Shown here: one piece after another, positions 48,608 to 56,695 of the stretch
How positions within the stretch are numbered: the stretch's first letter is position 1
How the letters are laid out: the number at the start of each line of letters is the position of its first letter
Assembly (NCBI RefSeq): GCF_045446075.1
Contig: NZ_JBJJBQ010000013.1
Location: 1 to 64,000, forward strand
From: Flavisericum labens
GTDB taxonomy: Bacteria; Bacteroidota; Bacteroidia; Flavobacteriales; Flavobacteriaceae
Direction: 5' to 3'
DNA: 64,000 nt
Notes under the pieces: generated by a model
What the model was told of the DNA's origin: nothing
The model's input: only the letters and a program-made list of their open reading frames with translations
Databases searched by the model: none
Position numbers and translations under genes: made by a program

Positions 48608-48638
48608 AAAAACTGCCATTCTCCAATGGTAGTTTTTT
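48608..48638 (+). terminator. Terminator after the MarR gene
   Basis: The hairpin ACTGCCATT, CTCC, AATGGTAGT (one G-T pair), followed by six T, lies about 30 bases after the stop. It isolates the trp promoter from upstream transcription. Confidence 0.85.
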
Positions 48639-48660
48639 ATTTGAAAAAAACCGACAATAT

Positions 48661-48692
48661 TTTGGGTAATAATTTTTTCATTTCTATATTTG
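48661..48692 (+). promoter_or_regulatory. trp operon promoter
   Basis: TTTG at 48661-48664, exactly 20 bases, then TATATTTG at 48685-48692: a full match to the Bacteroidota housekeeping promoter. Transcription would start about 15 bases before the leader-peptide ATG. Confidence 0.8.
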
Positions 48693-48711
48693 AAGCGTTA
48701 AAAACAAAACA

Positions 48712-48759
48712 ATGAATACGATTTTAAATAAAACTTGGTGGTGGTGCTTTAGAAACTAA
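48712..48759 (+). CDS. trpL: trp operon leader peptide
   Basis: A 15-codon frame reading MNTILNKTWWWCFRN, with three consecutive TGG Trp codons (48736-48744), lies between the trp promoter and a strong terminator. Ribosome stalling at these codons when charged tRNA-Trp is scarce would favour read-through into trpE. The run of Trp codons in this position is very unlikely by chance. The frame is too short for standard gene callers. Confidence 0.85.
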   Translation: MNTILNKTWWWCFRN

Positions 48760-48804
48760 AAATTCGTGAAGTAAAACCTAGTATATTTAAAACTAAAAAT
48801 ATTC

Positions 48805-48837
48805 AAAAAGGCTTGTCAATTCACGACAAGCCTTTTT
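48805..48837 (+). terminator. trp attenuator terminator
   Basis: A perfect 13-bp stem (AAAAAGGCTTGTC, loop AATTCAC, GACAAGCCTTTTT) ends in T. It lies 45 bases after the leader-peptide stop and 24 bases before trpE. TCGTGAA at 48764-48770 can pair with TTCACGA at 48820-48826, which covers the loop and the first two bases of the 3' arm, and so could act as antiterminator. Confidence 0.85.
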
Positions 48838-48860
48838 CTTTGTACCGAAATCATTAATTA

Positions 48861-50267
48861 ATGGAAAAATATAGCCTTTATACTCACCATAAAAAAATAC
48901 TAACCGATACCATTACACCAGTTACCGTGTATTATAAAATTCGTGACAAATACCCGAACAGTATACTTTTGGAAAGTGGTGACTACCATAGAAACCACAA
49001 AAACTTTTCATATATCTGTTTTAATCCCATTGCGTCTATTAAGGTTGAAAATGAAGTAATATCTCAATCCTTTCCAGATGAAAGCACAACCCGTTTGGAA
49101 ATAACTGATGAGGTGAATGTGGTTGACGAAATTTATAATTTCACCAAGCGCTTTGATGCAAAATCGGAAGAAAACTTCAAATTCATCAACAATGGCATTT
49201 TTGGCTACACTGCCTACGATGCCGTTAGGTATTTTGAAGATATTCAAATAAGCAAAAAAGACAATTCTGTTATTATTCCCGATGTATATTATGCCGTTTA
49301 CAAAAATATTATAGCTATAAACCATTTTAAAAATGAGGCTTACATATTTGCACATTGTTATGATGACAACGAAAATAATATTGATGAAATTGATAAACTC
49401 ATCAACATCCAAAATTTTGCCTCATATAATTTCAACACCAAAGGCGATATTGATTCTAACTTATCCGATGATGAATTTAAAGAAAATGTTGAACTAGCTA
49501 GAAAGCACTGCCACCGAGGTGATGTGTTTCAATTGGTACTATCCAGACGTTTTTCACAAGAATTTACTGGAGACGATTTTAATGTTTATCGTGCCTTACG
49601 AAGCGTAAACCCTTCCCCCTACTTATTCTATTTTGATTATGGGGATTTTAAAATTTTTGGAAGTTCGCCTGAAGCACAACTTATTGTTAGCGATAGTTTG
49701 GCAGAAATTCACCCCATTGCAGGCACATTTAAACGCACCGGTGATGACCAACAAGACGCCGTTTTAGCCGAAAAGTTAAAAAACGACGATAAAGAAAATG
49801 CGGAACACGTTATGCTTGTAGATTTAGCAAGAAACGACTTAAGCCGCCATGGCAGCCAGGTGAAAGTTGAAACGTATCGCGAAGTTCAGTTTTTTTCGCA
49901 TGTTATTCATTTGGTAAGTAAAGTTACGGGACAAAAACACGACACTACTTCTACGATGCAGGTTGTAGCAGATACTTTTCCTGCAGGAACTTTAAGTGGT
50001 GCACCAAAACATATGGCTATGCAACTCATTGAAAAATATGAAAAAACAAGTCGTGGTTATTACGGTGGCGCCATAGGTTTTATGGATTTTGATGGTAATT
50101 TTAACCACGCCATTATGATTAGAACCTTCTTAAGTAAAGATTACAAATTGAATTGGCAAGCTGGTGCAGGTATGGTTTCAAAATCAAACCAAGAAAATGA
50201 ATTGCAGGAGGTATACAATAAGTTAGGAGCATTAACCAAAGCTATCAAATTAGCAGAAGATATATGA
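48861..50267 (+). CDS. trpE: Anthranilate synthase component I
   Basis: A 468-residue chorismate-binding enzyme that makes anthranilate with TrpG. The N-terminal ILLESGDYHRN contains the LLES motif associated with tryptophan feedback inhibition. The catalytic domain has FQLVLSRRFSQEF, SPYLFYFDYGDFKIFGSSPE, PIAGTFKRTGDD and FPAGTLSGAPKHMAM. It is the first structural gene of the operon, directly after the attenuator. Confidence 0.97.
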   Translation: MEKYSLYTHHKKILTDTITPVTVYYKIRDKYPNSILLESGDYHRNHKNFSYICFNPIASIKVENEVISQSFPDESTTRLEITDEVNVVDEIYNFTKRFDAKSEENFKFINNGIFGYTAYDAVRYFEDIQISKKDNSVIIPDVYYAVYKNIIAINHFKNEAYIFAHCYDDNENNIDEIDKLINIQNFASYNFNTKGDIDSNLSDDEFKENVELARKHCHRGDVFQLVLSRRFSQEFTGDDFNVYRALRSVNPSPYLFYFDYGDFKIFGSSPEAQLIVSDSLAEIHPIAGTFKRTGDDQQDAVLAEKLKNDDKENAEHVMLVDLARNDLSRHGSQVKVETYREVQFFSHVIHLVSKVTGQKHDTTSTMQVVADTFPAGTLSGAPKHMAMQLIEKYEKTSRGYYGGAIGFMDFDGNFNHAIMIRTFLSKDYKLNWQAGAGMVSKSNQENELQEVYNKLGALTKAIKLAEDI

Positions 50268-50322
50268 GTTTAGAAAATTAATAAATGTTTAATTTAGAAA
50301 AACAATTAAGTAAAAAGTAAAG

Positions 50323-50492
50323 CCCTCATTTTCGACCTAGTCGAAATCATCAATCTGCAGAAATAATGATGAAGGAATGAAGATGCAAAGCGAAGCTTTT
50401 AGCGGGACATTCCGTAAGCGAATGTTCCGCCGGAATTTCCTTAGATTGATTTGATTTTATGGTTCGTTTTGTATCAAGACAAAATGAACAAG
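50323..50492 (+). repeat. Structured intergenic repeat, copy 1 (trpE-trpG)
   Basis: A 170-bp element with several hairpins: TTCGAC/GTCGAA near 50331-50345; GCGGGACATTC/GAATGTTCCGC at 50403-50431; and GTTCGTTTTGT/ACAAAATGAAC at 50462-50489. The last 60 bases recur almost unchanged at 51342-51402 and 52469-52527. Confidence 0.8.
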
Positions 50493-50548
50493 AATTAATA
50501 GAATACAATAATTAAAAAGGTTCTTGCTTGAGCAGGAATGACGAAAAG

Positions 50549-51115
50549 ATGAAAAAAGTATTAGTTATAGATAATTACGACAGTTTCACCTACAATCTAG
50601 TGCATTATTTAGAAGATTTAAATTGCGATGTTACTGTAGTAAGAAACGATAAGTTAGCTCTAGAAGATGTTGAACCGTTTGACAAAATTGTGCTATCGCC
50701 AGGACCAGGAATACCCGATGAAGCTGGATTACTAAAAGCCATTATAGAAAGATATGCCCCAACCAAAAGCATTTTAGGTGTATGCTTAGGACAACAGGCC
50801 ATTGGTGAAGTTTTTGGTGGTTCCCTTATTAATTTAGATGAAGTATATCACGGTGTGGCCACTCAAGTTGAAATATGTGTTGATAACGAAACCATTTTCA
50901 AAGGATTGAAAAAAAATATTGAAGTTGGTCGTTATCATTCTTGGGTTGTAAATCCAGATTTACCAGATAGCTTGGAGCCCACTTCATTTGATGAAAACGG
51001 ACAAGTCATGTCCTTGCGTCACAGAGAATACGATGTAAAGGGGGTGCAATATCATCCAGAATCTGTACTTACACCAGACGGAAAAAAGATATTAGAGAAT
51101 TGGGTTAACGATTAG
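50549..51115 (+). CDS. trpG: Anthranilate synthase component II (glutamine amidotransferase)
   Basis: From the ATG at 50549 this gives 188 residues (MKKVLVIDNYDSFTYNLVHY). The class I amidotransferase triad is visible as the Cys in GVCLGQQAIGEVFGG and the His and Glu in YHPESVLTP. It supplies ammonia to TrpE. An upstream in-frame TTG lies in a repeat hairpin and is rejected. It is 281 bases from trpE because of the inserted repeat. Confidence 0.97.
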   Translation: MKKVLVIDNYDSFTYNLVHYLEDLNCDVTVVRNDKLALEDVEPFDKIVLSPGPGIPDEAGLLKAIIERYAPTKSILGVCLGQQAIGEVFGGSLINLDEVYHGVATQVEICVDNETIFKGLKKNIEVGRYHSWVVNPDLPDSLEPTSFDENGQVMSLRHREYDVKGVQYHPESVLTPDGKKILENWVND

Positions 51116-51184
51116 CTGTTGGCTATTGGCTATTGGCTATTGGCTATTGGCTATTGGCTATTGGCTATTGGCTATTGGCTATTG
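51116..51184 (+). repeat. Heptanucleotide microsatellite (CTATTGG)n
   Basis: Directly after the trpG stop codon there is one variant unit (CTGTTGG), then eight perfect CTATTGG units (51123-51178) and a partial one. Seven is not a multiple of three, but the tract is non-coding. Slippage would change the trpG-trpD spacing. Confidence 0.9.
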
Positions 51185-51233
51185 TAAAAAGAAATAATTT
51201 TAAATTGAACAAAAACATAAAAGTAAGTCAAGT

Positions 51234-51402
51234 CCCTATTTTCAACATAGTTGAAGTCTTCAATCTGTAGAAATAGAGAACGAAAAACGGAACTGCGAAG
51301 CGCAGCTTCAAGCATGAAGTTTTAAAAGCAAACGTTCCGAAGGAATTTCCTTAGATTGATTTGATTTTTTGGTTCGTTTTGTATCAAGACAAAATGAACA
51401 AG
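51234..51402 (+). repeat. Structured intergenic repeat, copy 2 (trpG-trpD)
   Basis: Related to the copy at 50323. The first hairpin is TTCAAC/GTTGAA where copy 1 has TTCGAC/GTCGAA, a compensatory pair change. A CTGCG/CGCAG hairpin replaces another, and the terminal GTTCGTTTTGT/ACAAAATGAAC hairpin is identical. Confidence 0.8.
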
Positions 51403-51429
51403 TTTAAAAAAGTGAAATTTTTAAAATTG

Positions 51430-51449
51430 ATTCCTGCCTTCGCAGGAAT
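51430..51449 (+). repeat. Short palindromic repeat directly upstream of trpD
   Basis: ATTCCTGC, CTTC, GCAGGAAT forms a perfect 8-bp stem ending 7 bases before the trpD ATG. A similar hairpin (TTCTTGC/GCAGGAA at 50521-50538) sits 10 bases before the trpG ATG. Confidence 0.75.
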
Positions 51450-51456
51450 GACAAAT

Positions 51457-52449
51457 ATGAAAGACATACTAAATAGACTTATAAACCACGAAACTCTTAC
51501 AGCAGAAGAGGCAAAACAAGTTATTGTTAACATATCTAACGATTTGTATAACCCAAGCCAAATAGCATGTTTTCTTTCGGTCTTTATGATGCGTAGTATT
51601 TCCATTGAAGAGTTAACAGGTTTTAGAGATGCCCTTTTAGAACTTTGTGTACCCATCAACCTCAGCGATTATAATGCTATTGATATCGTGGGCACAGGAG
51701 GCGATGGGAAAAACACTTTTAACATCTCTACACTGTCGTCCTTTATTACTGCAGGTGCGGGTGTTAATGTTTCCAAGCACGGTAATTATGGGGTGTCATC
51801 AACTTCAGGTTCATCCAACGTTATGGAGTCTTTAGGTGTTAAATTTTCCAATGATGAAGATTTCCTAAAGCGCTGTTTAGACACAGCAGGCATATGTATT
51901 TTACATGCACCTCTTTTCCATCCAGCAATGAAAAACGTCGCACCTATTCGTAAAGCGTTAGGCGTTAAAACCTTTTTTAATATGCTAGGCCCTATGGTTA
52001 ATCCGTCTTTTCCAAAAAATCAAATGTTAGGCGTATATAACTTAGAGCTTTTGCGCATGTATAGTTTTATTTATCAAAATACCGATAAGAATTACAATAT
52101 TGTTTATGCATTAGATGGCTATGATGAAATTTCACTAACCGGAAAAGCAAAAATAGTTTCAAATCATTCCGAAAAATTGTTTTCACCAGAAGATTTAGGT
52201 ATAACTCAAATAAAACAAGAAGATATTTTTGGGGGTGAGACTATAAAAGATGCTGCAGACATATTTGTTGACATTATTAGCGGAAAAGGCTCCGAAGCTC
52301 AAAACAACGTAGTTTGTGCCAATGCTGGTCTAGCCATAGCCACATCCAAACAAATTTCGCATAAAAAAGGCTTTGAAATGGCCAAAGAATCGTTATTTTC
52401 TGGAAAGGCAAAAACGAGCTTGGATAAATTAATTGAATTAAGCAGTTAG
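51457..52449 (+). CDS. trpD: Anthranilate phosphoribosyltransferase
   Basis: From the ATG at 51457 this gives 330 residues starting MKDILNRLINHETL, the normal family start. PRPP and anthranilate sites are GTGGDGKNTFNIST (about residues 79-92) and KHGNYGVSSTSGSSNVMESLG. The frame stays open upstream through the repeat element, so an ATG at 51393 would add 21 residues encoded by repeat DNA; I consider that unlikely. Confidence 0.96.
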   Translation: MKDILNRLINHETLTAEEAKQVIVNISNDLYNPSQIACFLSVFMMRSISIEELTGFRDALLELCVPINLSDYNAIDIVGTGGDGKNTFNISTLSSFITAGAGVNVSKHGNYGVSSTSGSSNVMESLGVKFSNDEDFLKRCLDTAGICILHAPLFHPAMKNVAPIRKALGVKTFFNMLGPMVNPSFPKNQMLGVYNLELLRMYSFIYQNTDKNYNIVYALDGYDEISLTGKAKIVSNHSEKLFSPEDLGITQIKQEDIFGGETIKDAADIFVDIISGKGSEAQNNVVCANAGLAIATSKQISHKKGFEMAKESLFSGKAKTSLDKLIELSS

Positions 52450-52468
52450 CAAAAAATAAAATTCCAAA

Positions 52469-52527
52469 GGAATTTCCTTAGAGTGATTTGATTTTTTGGT
52501 TCGTTTTGTATCAAGACAAAATGAACA
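52469..52527 (+). repeat. Structured intergenic repeat, copy 3 (trpD-trpC, truncated)
   Basis: Only the last 59 bases of the element are present (GGAATTTCCTTAG through the GTTCGTTTTGT/ACAAAATGAAC hairpin). Its position matches copies 1 and 2, just upstream of a trp gene. Confidence 0.8.
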
Positions 52528-52541
52528 TAAACATAAAAAAA

Positions 52542-53327
52542 ATGAACATTTTAGATAAAATAGTAATAGATAAGCACAAAGAAGTCGAGCTTCGGAAAGG
52601 TCTAATTCCCGTTTCACAACTTGAGTATTCTGTTTTGTTTGGAAGACAAACTATTTCACTGGCTAATAATTTACGAAACAGTAAATCCGGAATTATTGCT
52701 GAGCACAAAAGGCGCTCGCCTTCAAAATCTGTTATCAATAACACTTTAAATGTTCAGGATGTAGCGGCAGGTTATGAAAATGCAGGTGTTTGTGGCATGT
52801 CGGTTTTAACCGATGGAAAATATTTTGGAGGTTCGCTAGACGATTTATTAACCGCACGTGCCAGTTGCAATTTACCATTGCTAAGAAAGGAATTCATTAT
52901 TGATGAATACCAAATACTAGAAGCCAAGGCTTTCGGTGCCGATGTTATTTTATTGATTGCTGCCATTTTAACCAGAGAAGAAATAAAACAGTTTTCAGAA
53001 CTTGCAAAAAGCTTGAACTTAGATGTGCTTTTGGAGATTCATAACGAAGAAGAATTACATAAATCTATTATGCCCAGTTTGGATATGTTGGGTGTTAACA
53101 ATAGAAACTTAAAAACCTTCGATGTTAGTCTTGACACTAGTAAAACCTTGAGCACTTTAATACCTAATGATTTTGTAAAAGTATCGGAAAGTGGCATCAG
53201 CAACATTCAAGCTATTAAAGAGTTACAGCCATTTGGCTACAAGGGTTTCTTAATTGGTGAAAACTTTATGAAAACCGATACCCCAGGTGCAAGTGCCACT
53301 GAATTTATTAAAAATTTAGGACAATGA
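52542..53327 (+). CDS. trpC: Indole-3-glycerol phosphate synthase
   Basis: From the ATG at 52542 this gives 261 residues starting MNILDKIVIDKHKEVEL. Active-site segments are IIAEHKRRSPSKS (about residues 50-62), the KEFIIDEYQI strand, VLLEIHNEEEL, LGVNNRNLKTFDV and VSESGISN. The frame is open upstream into the repeat, but the usual start is the one chosen. It overlaps trpF by 4 bases. Confidence 0.96.
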   Translation: MNILDKIVIDKHKEVELRKGLIPVSQLEYSVLFGRQTISLANNLRNSKSGIIAEHKRRSPSKSVINNTLNVQDVAAGYENAGVCGMSVLTDGKYFGGSLDDLLTARASCNLPLLRKEFIIDEYQILEAKAFGADVILLIAAILTREEIKQFSELAKSLNLDVLLEIHNEEELHKSIMPSLDMLGVNNRNLKTFDVSLDTSKTLSTLIPNDFVKVSESGISNIQAIKELQPFGYKGFLIGENFMKTDTPGASATEFIKNLGQ

Positions 53328-55153
53328 AACTGAAAGTCTGCGGGATGAAATACCAGAGTAATATTGAACAAGTTGCAGCATTGCAACCTGATTACCTTGG
53401 ATTTATATTTTATGGAAAATCTGCAAGACAATTTGATGCTGAAAACATACCAAAAACAAAAGACTCAATTAAGAAAACAGGGGTTTTTGTTGATGCAGAT
53501 TTAGGGTTTGTTGTCGAAAAAATAAATAAACACCATTTAAAAGCCGTCCAATTACACGGCAAAGAATCACCTGAGTATTGTGACGTATTGCGTCATACAG
53601 AACTTGTTTTAGAATCTCAAAACTTAGAAATCATCAAAGTATTTTCAATAAAAGATGAATTTGATTTTAGCGTTCTTCAACCCTATGAGAAAGTTGTTGA
53701 TTACTTCCTTTTCGACACCAAAGGGAAACTGCCTGGAGGTAACGGTTATACCTTCAACTGGAATGTTTTAAATAACTACCCATCAACCAAACCGTTTTTT
53801 TTAAGTGGTGGCATAGGAATTAATGAAGTTGATAAAATAAAAGCTTTTCAGCAAAGCGAAGCCTCAAAATACTGTTATGTCATAGATGTAAACAGTAAAT
53901 TTGAAATTGAACCCGGATTAAAAAATGTTGAACTTTTAAAAGAGTTTAAAAACAAACTGAGTAATAAAACCATGAATTACAACGTAAACGAAAAAGGCTA
54001 TTACGGCGAATTTGGCGGCGCGTTTATTCCAGAAATGCTATACCCCAATGTTGAAGAATTGCGTCAAAAATATTTAAAAGTGATGGCAGAACCTTCTTTT
54101 ATAGAAGAGTTTAACCAGCTTCTCAAAGATTATGTGGGTCGCCCGTCTCCTCTATATTATGCAAAGCGCCTATCAGAAAAATACAATACCAAAATTTACC
54201 TTAAGCGTGAAGATTTAAACCATACTGGAGCGCATAAAATAAATAATACCATTGGTCAAATTCTTATGGCTAAACGGCTAGGAAAAACCCGTATTATTGC
54301 CGAAACCGGGGCAGGACAACACGGTGTTGCAACGGCTACTGTTTGCGCATTAATGGGCTTAGAATGTATTGTTTACATGGGTGAAATTGATATTGCAAGA
54401 CAAGCACCAAACGTAGCCCGAATGAAAATGTTAGGCGCCGAAGTAGTACCTGCGAAATCGGGAAGTCGTACTTTAAAAGACGCCACTAACGAGGCCATTC
54501 GCGACTGGATTAACAACCCAGTAAACACACATTATATTATTGGTTCGGCCATTGGCCCACACCCTTATCCCGATATGGTGACTCGGTTCCAATCTATTAT
54601 TTCTGAAGAAATTAAATGGCAATTAAAAGAACATGAAGGGCAAGAAAACCCAGATTATATCGTGGCCTGTATTGGTGGCGGAAGTAATGCTGCAGGAACA
54701 TATTATCATTATTTGCATGAAGAAAATGTTAACATCATTGCTGTCGAGGCTGCTGGTTTAGGCGTTGATTCTGGTGAAAGTGCCGCTACTTCCGTTTTAG
54801 GAAAAGAAGGTATTATTCATGGTTGTAAAACCCTGTTGATGCAAACTAACGACGGGCAAATAACTGAGCCTTACTCGATTTCGGCCGGACTGGATTACCC
54901 AGGTGTTGGCCCCATGCATGCACATTTGGCCAAAACAGGACGGGCAGAATTTATGTCCATTACCGATGATGAAGCCATGAACGCTGGTTTAGAACTTTGT
55001 AAACTCGAAGGTATTATTCCAGCCATAGAAAGCTCGCATGCTTTGGCTATATTCGACCAAAAAACGTTTAAACCTGATGATATAGTTGTAGTAAGTTTAT
55101 CAGGTAGGGGTGATAAAGATTTACAGAACTACATCGAATATTTTAAAATTTGA
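53324..55153 (+). CDS. TrpF-TrpB fusion: phosphoribosylanthranilate isomerase / tryptophan synthase beta
   Basis: One 609-residue frame. Residues 1 to about 210 are TrpF (MKLKVCGMKYQSNIEQV, AVQLHGKESPEYC, FLSGGIGINEV, VIDVNSKFE). Residues 217-609 are TrpB (YYGEFGGAFIPEMLYPN, the PLP lysine in LNHTGAHKINNTIGQ, GGGSNAAGTYY, VSLSGRGDKDL). The TrpB part could also start at its own ATG (53972). The linker is only about ten residues, with no stop codon. TrpF carries an unusual RHTELVLESQ insertion that looks like a translated repeat. Fusion is read directly from sequence; whether one polypeptide or two are made is open. Confidence 0.93.
   Translation: MKLKVCGMKYQSNIEQVAALQPDYLGFIFYGKSARQFDAENIPKTKDSIKKTGVFVDADLGFVVEKINKHHLKAVQLHGKESPEYCDVLRHTELVLESQNLEIIKVFSIKDEFDFSVLQPYEKVVDYFLFDTKGKLPGGNGYTFNWNVLNNYPSTKPFFLSGGIGINEVDKIKAFQQSEASKYCYVIDVNSKFEIEPGLKNVELLKEFKNKLSNKTMNYNVNEKGYYGEFGGAFIPEMLYPNVEELRQKYLKVMAEPSFIEEFNQLLKDYVGRPSPLYYAKRLSEKYNTKIYLKREDLNHTGAHKINNTIGQILMAKRLGKTRIIAETGAGQHGVATATVCALMGLECIVYMGEIDIARQAPNVARMKMLGAEVVPAKSGSRTLKDATNEAIRDWINNPVNTHYIIGSAIGPHPYPDMVTRFQSIISEEIKWQLKEHEGQENPDYIVACIGGGSNAAGTYYHYLHEENVNIIAVEAAGLGVDSGESAATSVLGKEGIIHGCKTLLMQTNDGQITEPYSISAGLDYPGVGPMHAHLAKTGRAEFMSITDDEAMNAGLELCKLEGIIPAIESSHALAIFDQKTFKPDDIVVVSLSGRGDKDLQNYIEYFKI
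53590..53620 (+). repeat. Short dispersed repeat inserted within trpF
   Basis: The DNA reads GCGTCATACAGAACTTGTTTT followed by AGAATCTCAA in pieces of the well-known GTCAT..GAACTTGTTT.AGAATCTC type of dispersed repeat. It adds about ten residues (RHTELVLESQ, about residues 90-99) between two normally close TrpF strands and keeps the frame. Confidence 0.6.
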
Positions 55154-55166
55154 TTTTTCATTTACA

Positions 55167-55928
55167 ATGAACAGAATAAACCAAAAACTACAGGAAGACA
55201 AAAAACTACTTTCTATATATTTTACAGCTGGCTACCCGAGCCTTAACGACACGGTTTCCATTATTCAAGACCTAGAAAAAAACGGTGTGGATATGATTGA
55301 AATCGGCTTACCATTTAGCGACCCATTAGCTGACGGACCGACTATCCAAGAAAGTTCTACAAAAGCGCTTAAAAATGGAATGACTACTGAAGTACTTTTC
55401 AATCAGCTAAAAGATATCAGAAAGACGGTTAAAATTCCTTTAATTATTATGGGGTATTTCAACCCAATGTTGCAATATGGCGTTGAAGACTTCTGCAAAA
55501 AATGCAAGGAAATAGGTATTGACGGATTGATTATTCCAGATTTACCAGTTGATGTTTACCATGAAGAATATCAGGCCATTTTTGAGAAATATGGGCTAAT
55601 AAACGTTTTTCTTATTACACCTCAAACCAGCGATGAGCGTATAAGGTATATCGACTCGGTTTCAAACGGATTTATTTATATGGTAAGCAGCGCCAGTACT
55701 ACAGGTACCAAATCTGGTTTTGGGGATGAGCAAACCAGCTATTTTGAACGCATTGATAAAATGAACCTTAACAACCCACAAGTAATCGGTTTTGGTATAA
55801 GCAATAATGAGACCTTTAAACAAGCTACCCAATATGCCAAAGGCGCTATAATTGGAAGTGCATTTGTTAAACACGTAACCAATGAAGGCGTTAAGTCTAT
55901 TTCCAATTTTATAAAATCAATACTATAA
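55167..55928 (+). CDS. trpA: Tryptophan synthase alpha chain
   Basis: From the ATG at 55167 this gives 253 residues starting MNRINQKLQEDKKLLSIYFT. It cleaves indole-3-glycerol phosphate to indole, which passes to TrpB. The catalytic Glu lies in MIEIGLPFSDPLADGPTIQ (about residues 45-63), and the catalytic Asp in IDGLIIPDLP. The phosphate-binding end GFGISN and GAIIGSAFVK are present. It follows trpFB by 13 bases and is the last trp gene. Confidence 0.97.
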   Translation: MNRINQKLQEDKKLLSIYFTAGYPSLNDTVSIIQDLEKNGVDMIEIGLPFSDPLADGPTIQESSTKALKNGMTTEVLFNQLKDIRKTVKIPLIIMGYFNPMLQYGVEDFCKKCKEIGIDGLIIPDLPVDVYHEEYQAIFEKYGLINVFLITPQTSDERIRYIDSVSNGFIYMVSSASTTGTKSGFGDEQTSYFERIDKMNLNNPQVIGFGISNNETFKQATQYAKGAIIGSAFVKHVTNEGVKSISNFIKSIL

Positions 55929-55964
55929 TTGATACTCAAACAAAACTAATTAAAACTACCAATT

Positions 55965-56375
55965 ATGAACTGGTATTTAAAAGTTATAAAAGATAACTAT
56001 GCTAACTTTAATGGAAGAGCAAGAAGACAAGAATATTGGATGTTTACATTAATTCATGTCATTATCATATTTATATTAGGCTTTTTAGGAGGTGCTTTCG
56101 CCGAATCTTCCGATAATTTAATTCCACTGATTATTCTAGCAATATATTTTTTAGCTACTTTTTTACCAGGCTTAGCCGTTACAGTAAGAAGACTTCATGA
56201 CACCGGTAAAAGTGGTTGGTTCTATTTGATAACATTGATACCTTACATTGGCGGTATAATACTTTTAGTTTTTACTGTAAAAAACGGTGACGTAGGCTCC
56301 AACAAATACGGCCCAGACCCTAAAGCTCCATCTATAGATGAAATTGACGATATTGGAAAACCCTTAGTAGATTAA
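55965..56375 (+). CDS. DUF805 family membrane protein
   Basis: A 136-residue protein with about four hydrophobic segments and the DUF805 pattern: NFNGRARRQEYWMFTL near the N-terminus, RRLHDTGKSGWFYL (about residues 75-88) and a short hydrophilic tail. Role unknown. It lies 36 bases after trpA on the same strand and may be expressed with it by read-through. Confidence 0.88.
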   Translation: MNWYLKVIKDNYANFNGRARRQEYWMFTLIHVIIIFILGFLGGAFAESSDNLIPLIILAIYFLATFLPGLAVTVRRLHDTGKSGWFYLITLIPYIGGIILLVFTVKNGDVGSNKYGPDPKAPSIDEIDDIGKPLVD

Positions 56376-56381
56376 AAAATA

Positions 56382-56597
56382 TTGAAACTTTTTAAAGACT
56401 TTAAAATTATTATTTTGCTCTGTCTAACTTTAGGCTTAGCTCCTTTTTTTCCAGAACCACATATTTGGGGAAAATTAAAATGGCTTGTTGGTGGGGCAAA
56501 AGGTATGCAACCTATAGATTGGTTTGATGTATTTATGCATGGATTTCCTTTTATATTACTTATTTCGGCATTGGTATTGAAATTATTAAAAAAGTAA
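56382..56597 (+). CDS. Small two-helix membrane protein
   Basis: A 71-residue frame starting at a TTG codon 6 bases after the DUF805 stop (MKLFKDFKIIILLCLTLGL). It has two hydrophobic segments separated by a tryptophan-rich loop (WGKLKWLVGG, IDWFDVFMHG) and ends LLKK. It resembles small conserved flavobacterial proteins of unknown role. The tight spacing suggests cotranscription with the DUF805 gene. Confidence 0.7.
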   Translation: MKLFKDFKIIILLCLTLGLAPFFPEPHIWGKLKWLVGGAKGMQPIDWFDVFMHGFPFILLISALVLKLLKK

Positions 56598-56695
56598 AAC
56601 TGTTTTAACAGGTAAAACCAAGGTTTTAAGATACATTTAATACAATTTTATCTCATATTTCTTAAATTATAGTGAATCAAAAAAAATAGAAAATT

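Noticed and set aside
51361..51456. N-terminal extension of TrpD (and likewise of TrpC at 52488) beginning with a TTG in the repeat
   Set aside because: Both extensions are translated repeat DNA; family starts are at the internal ATGs.
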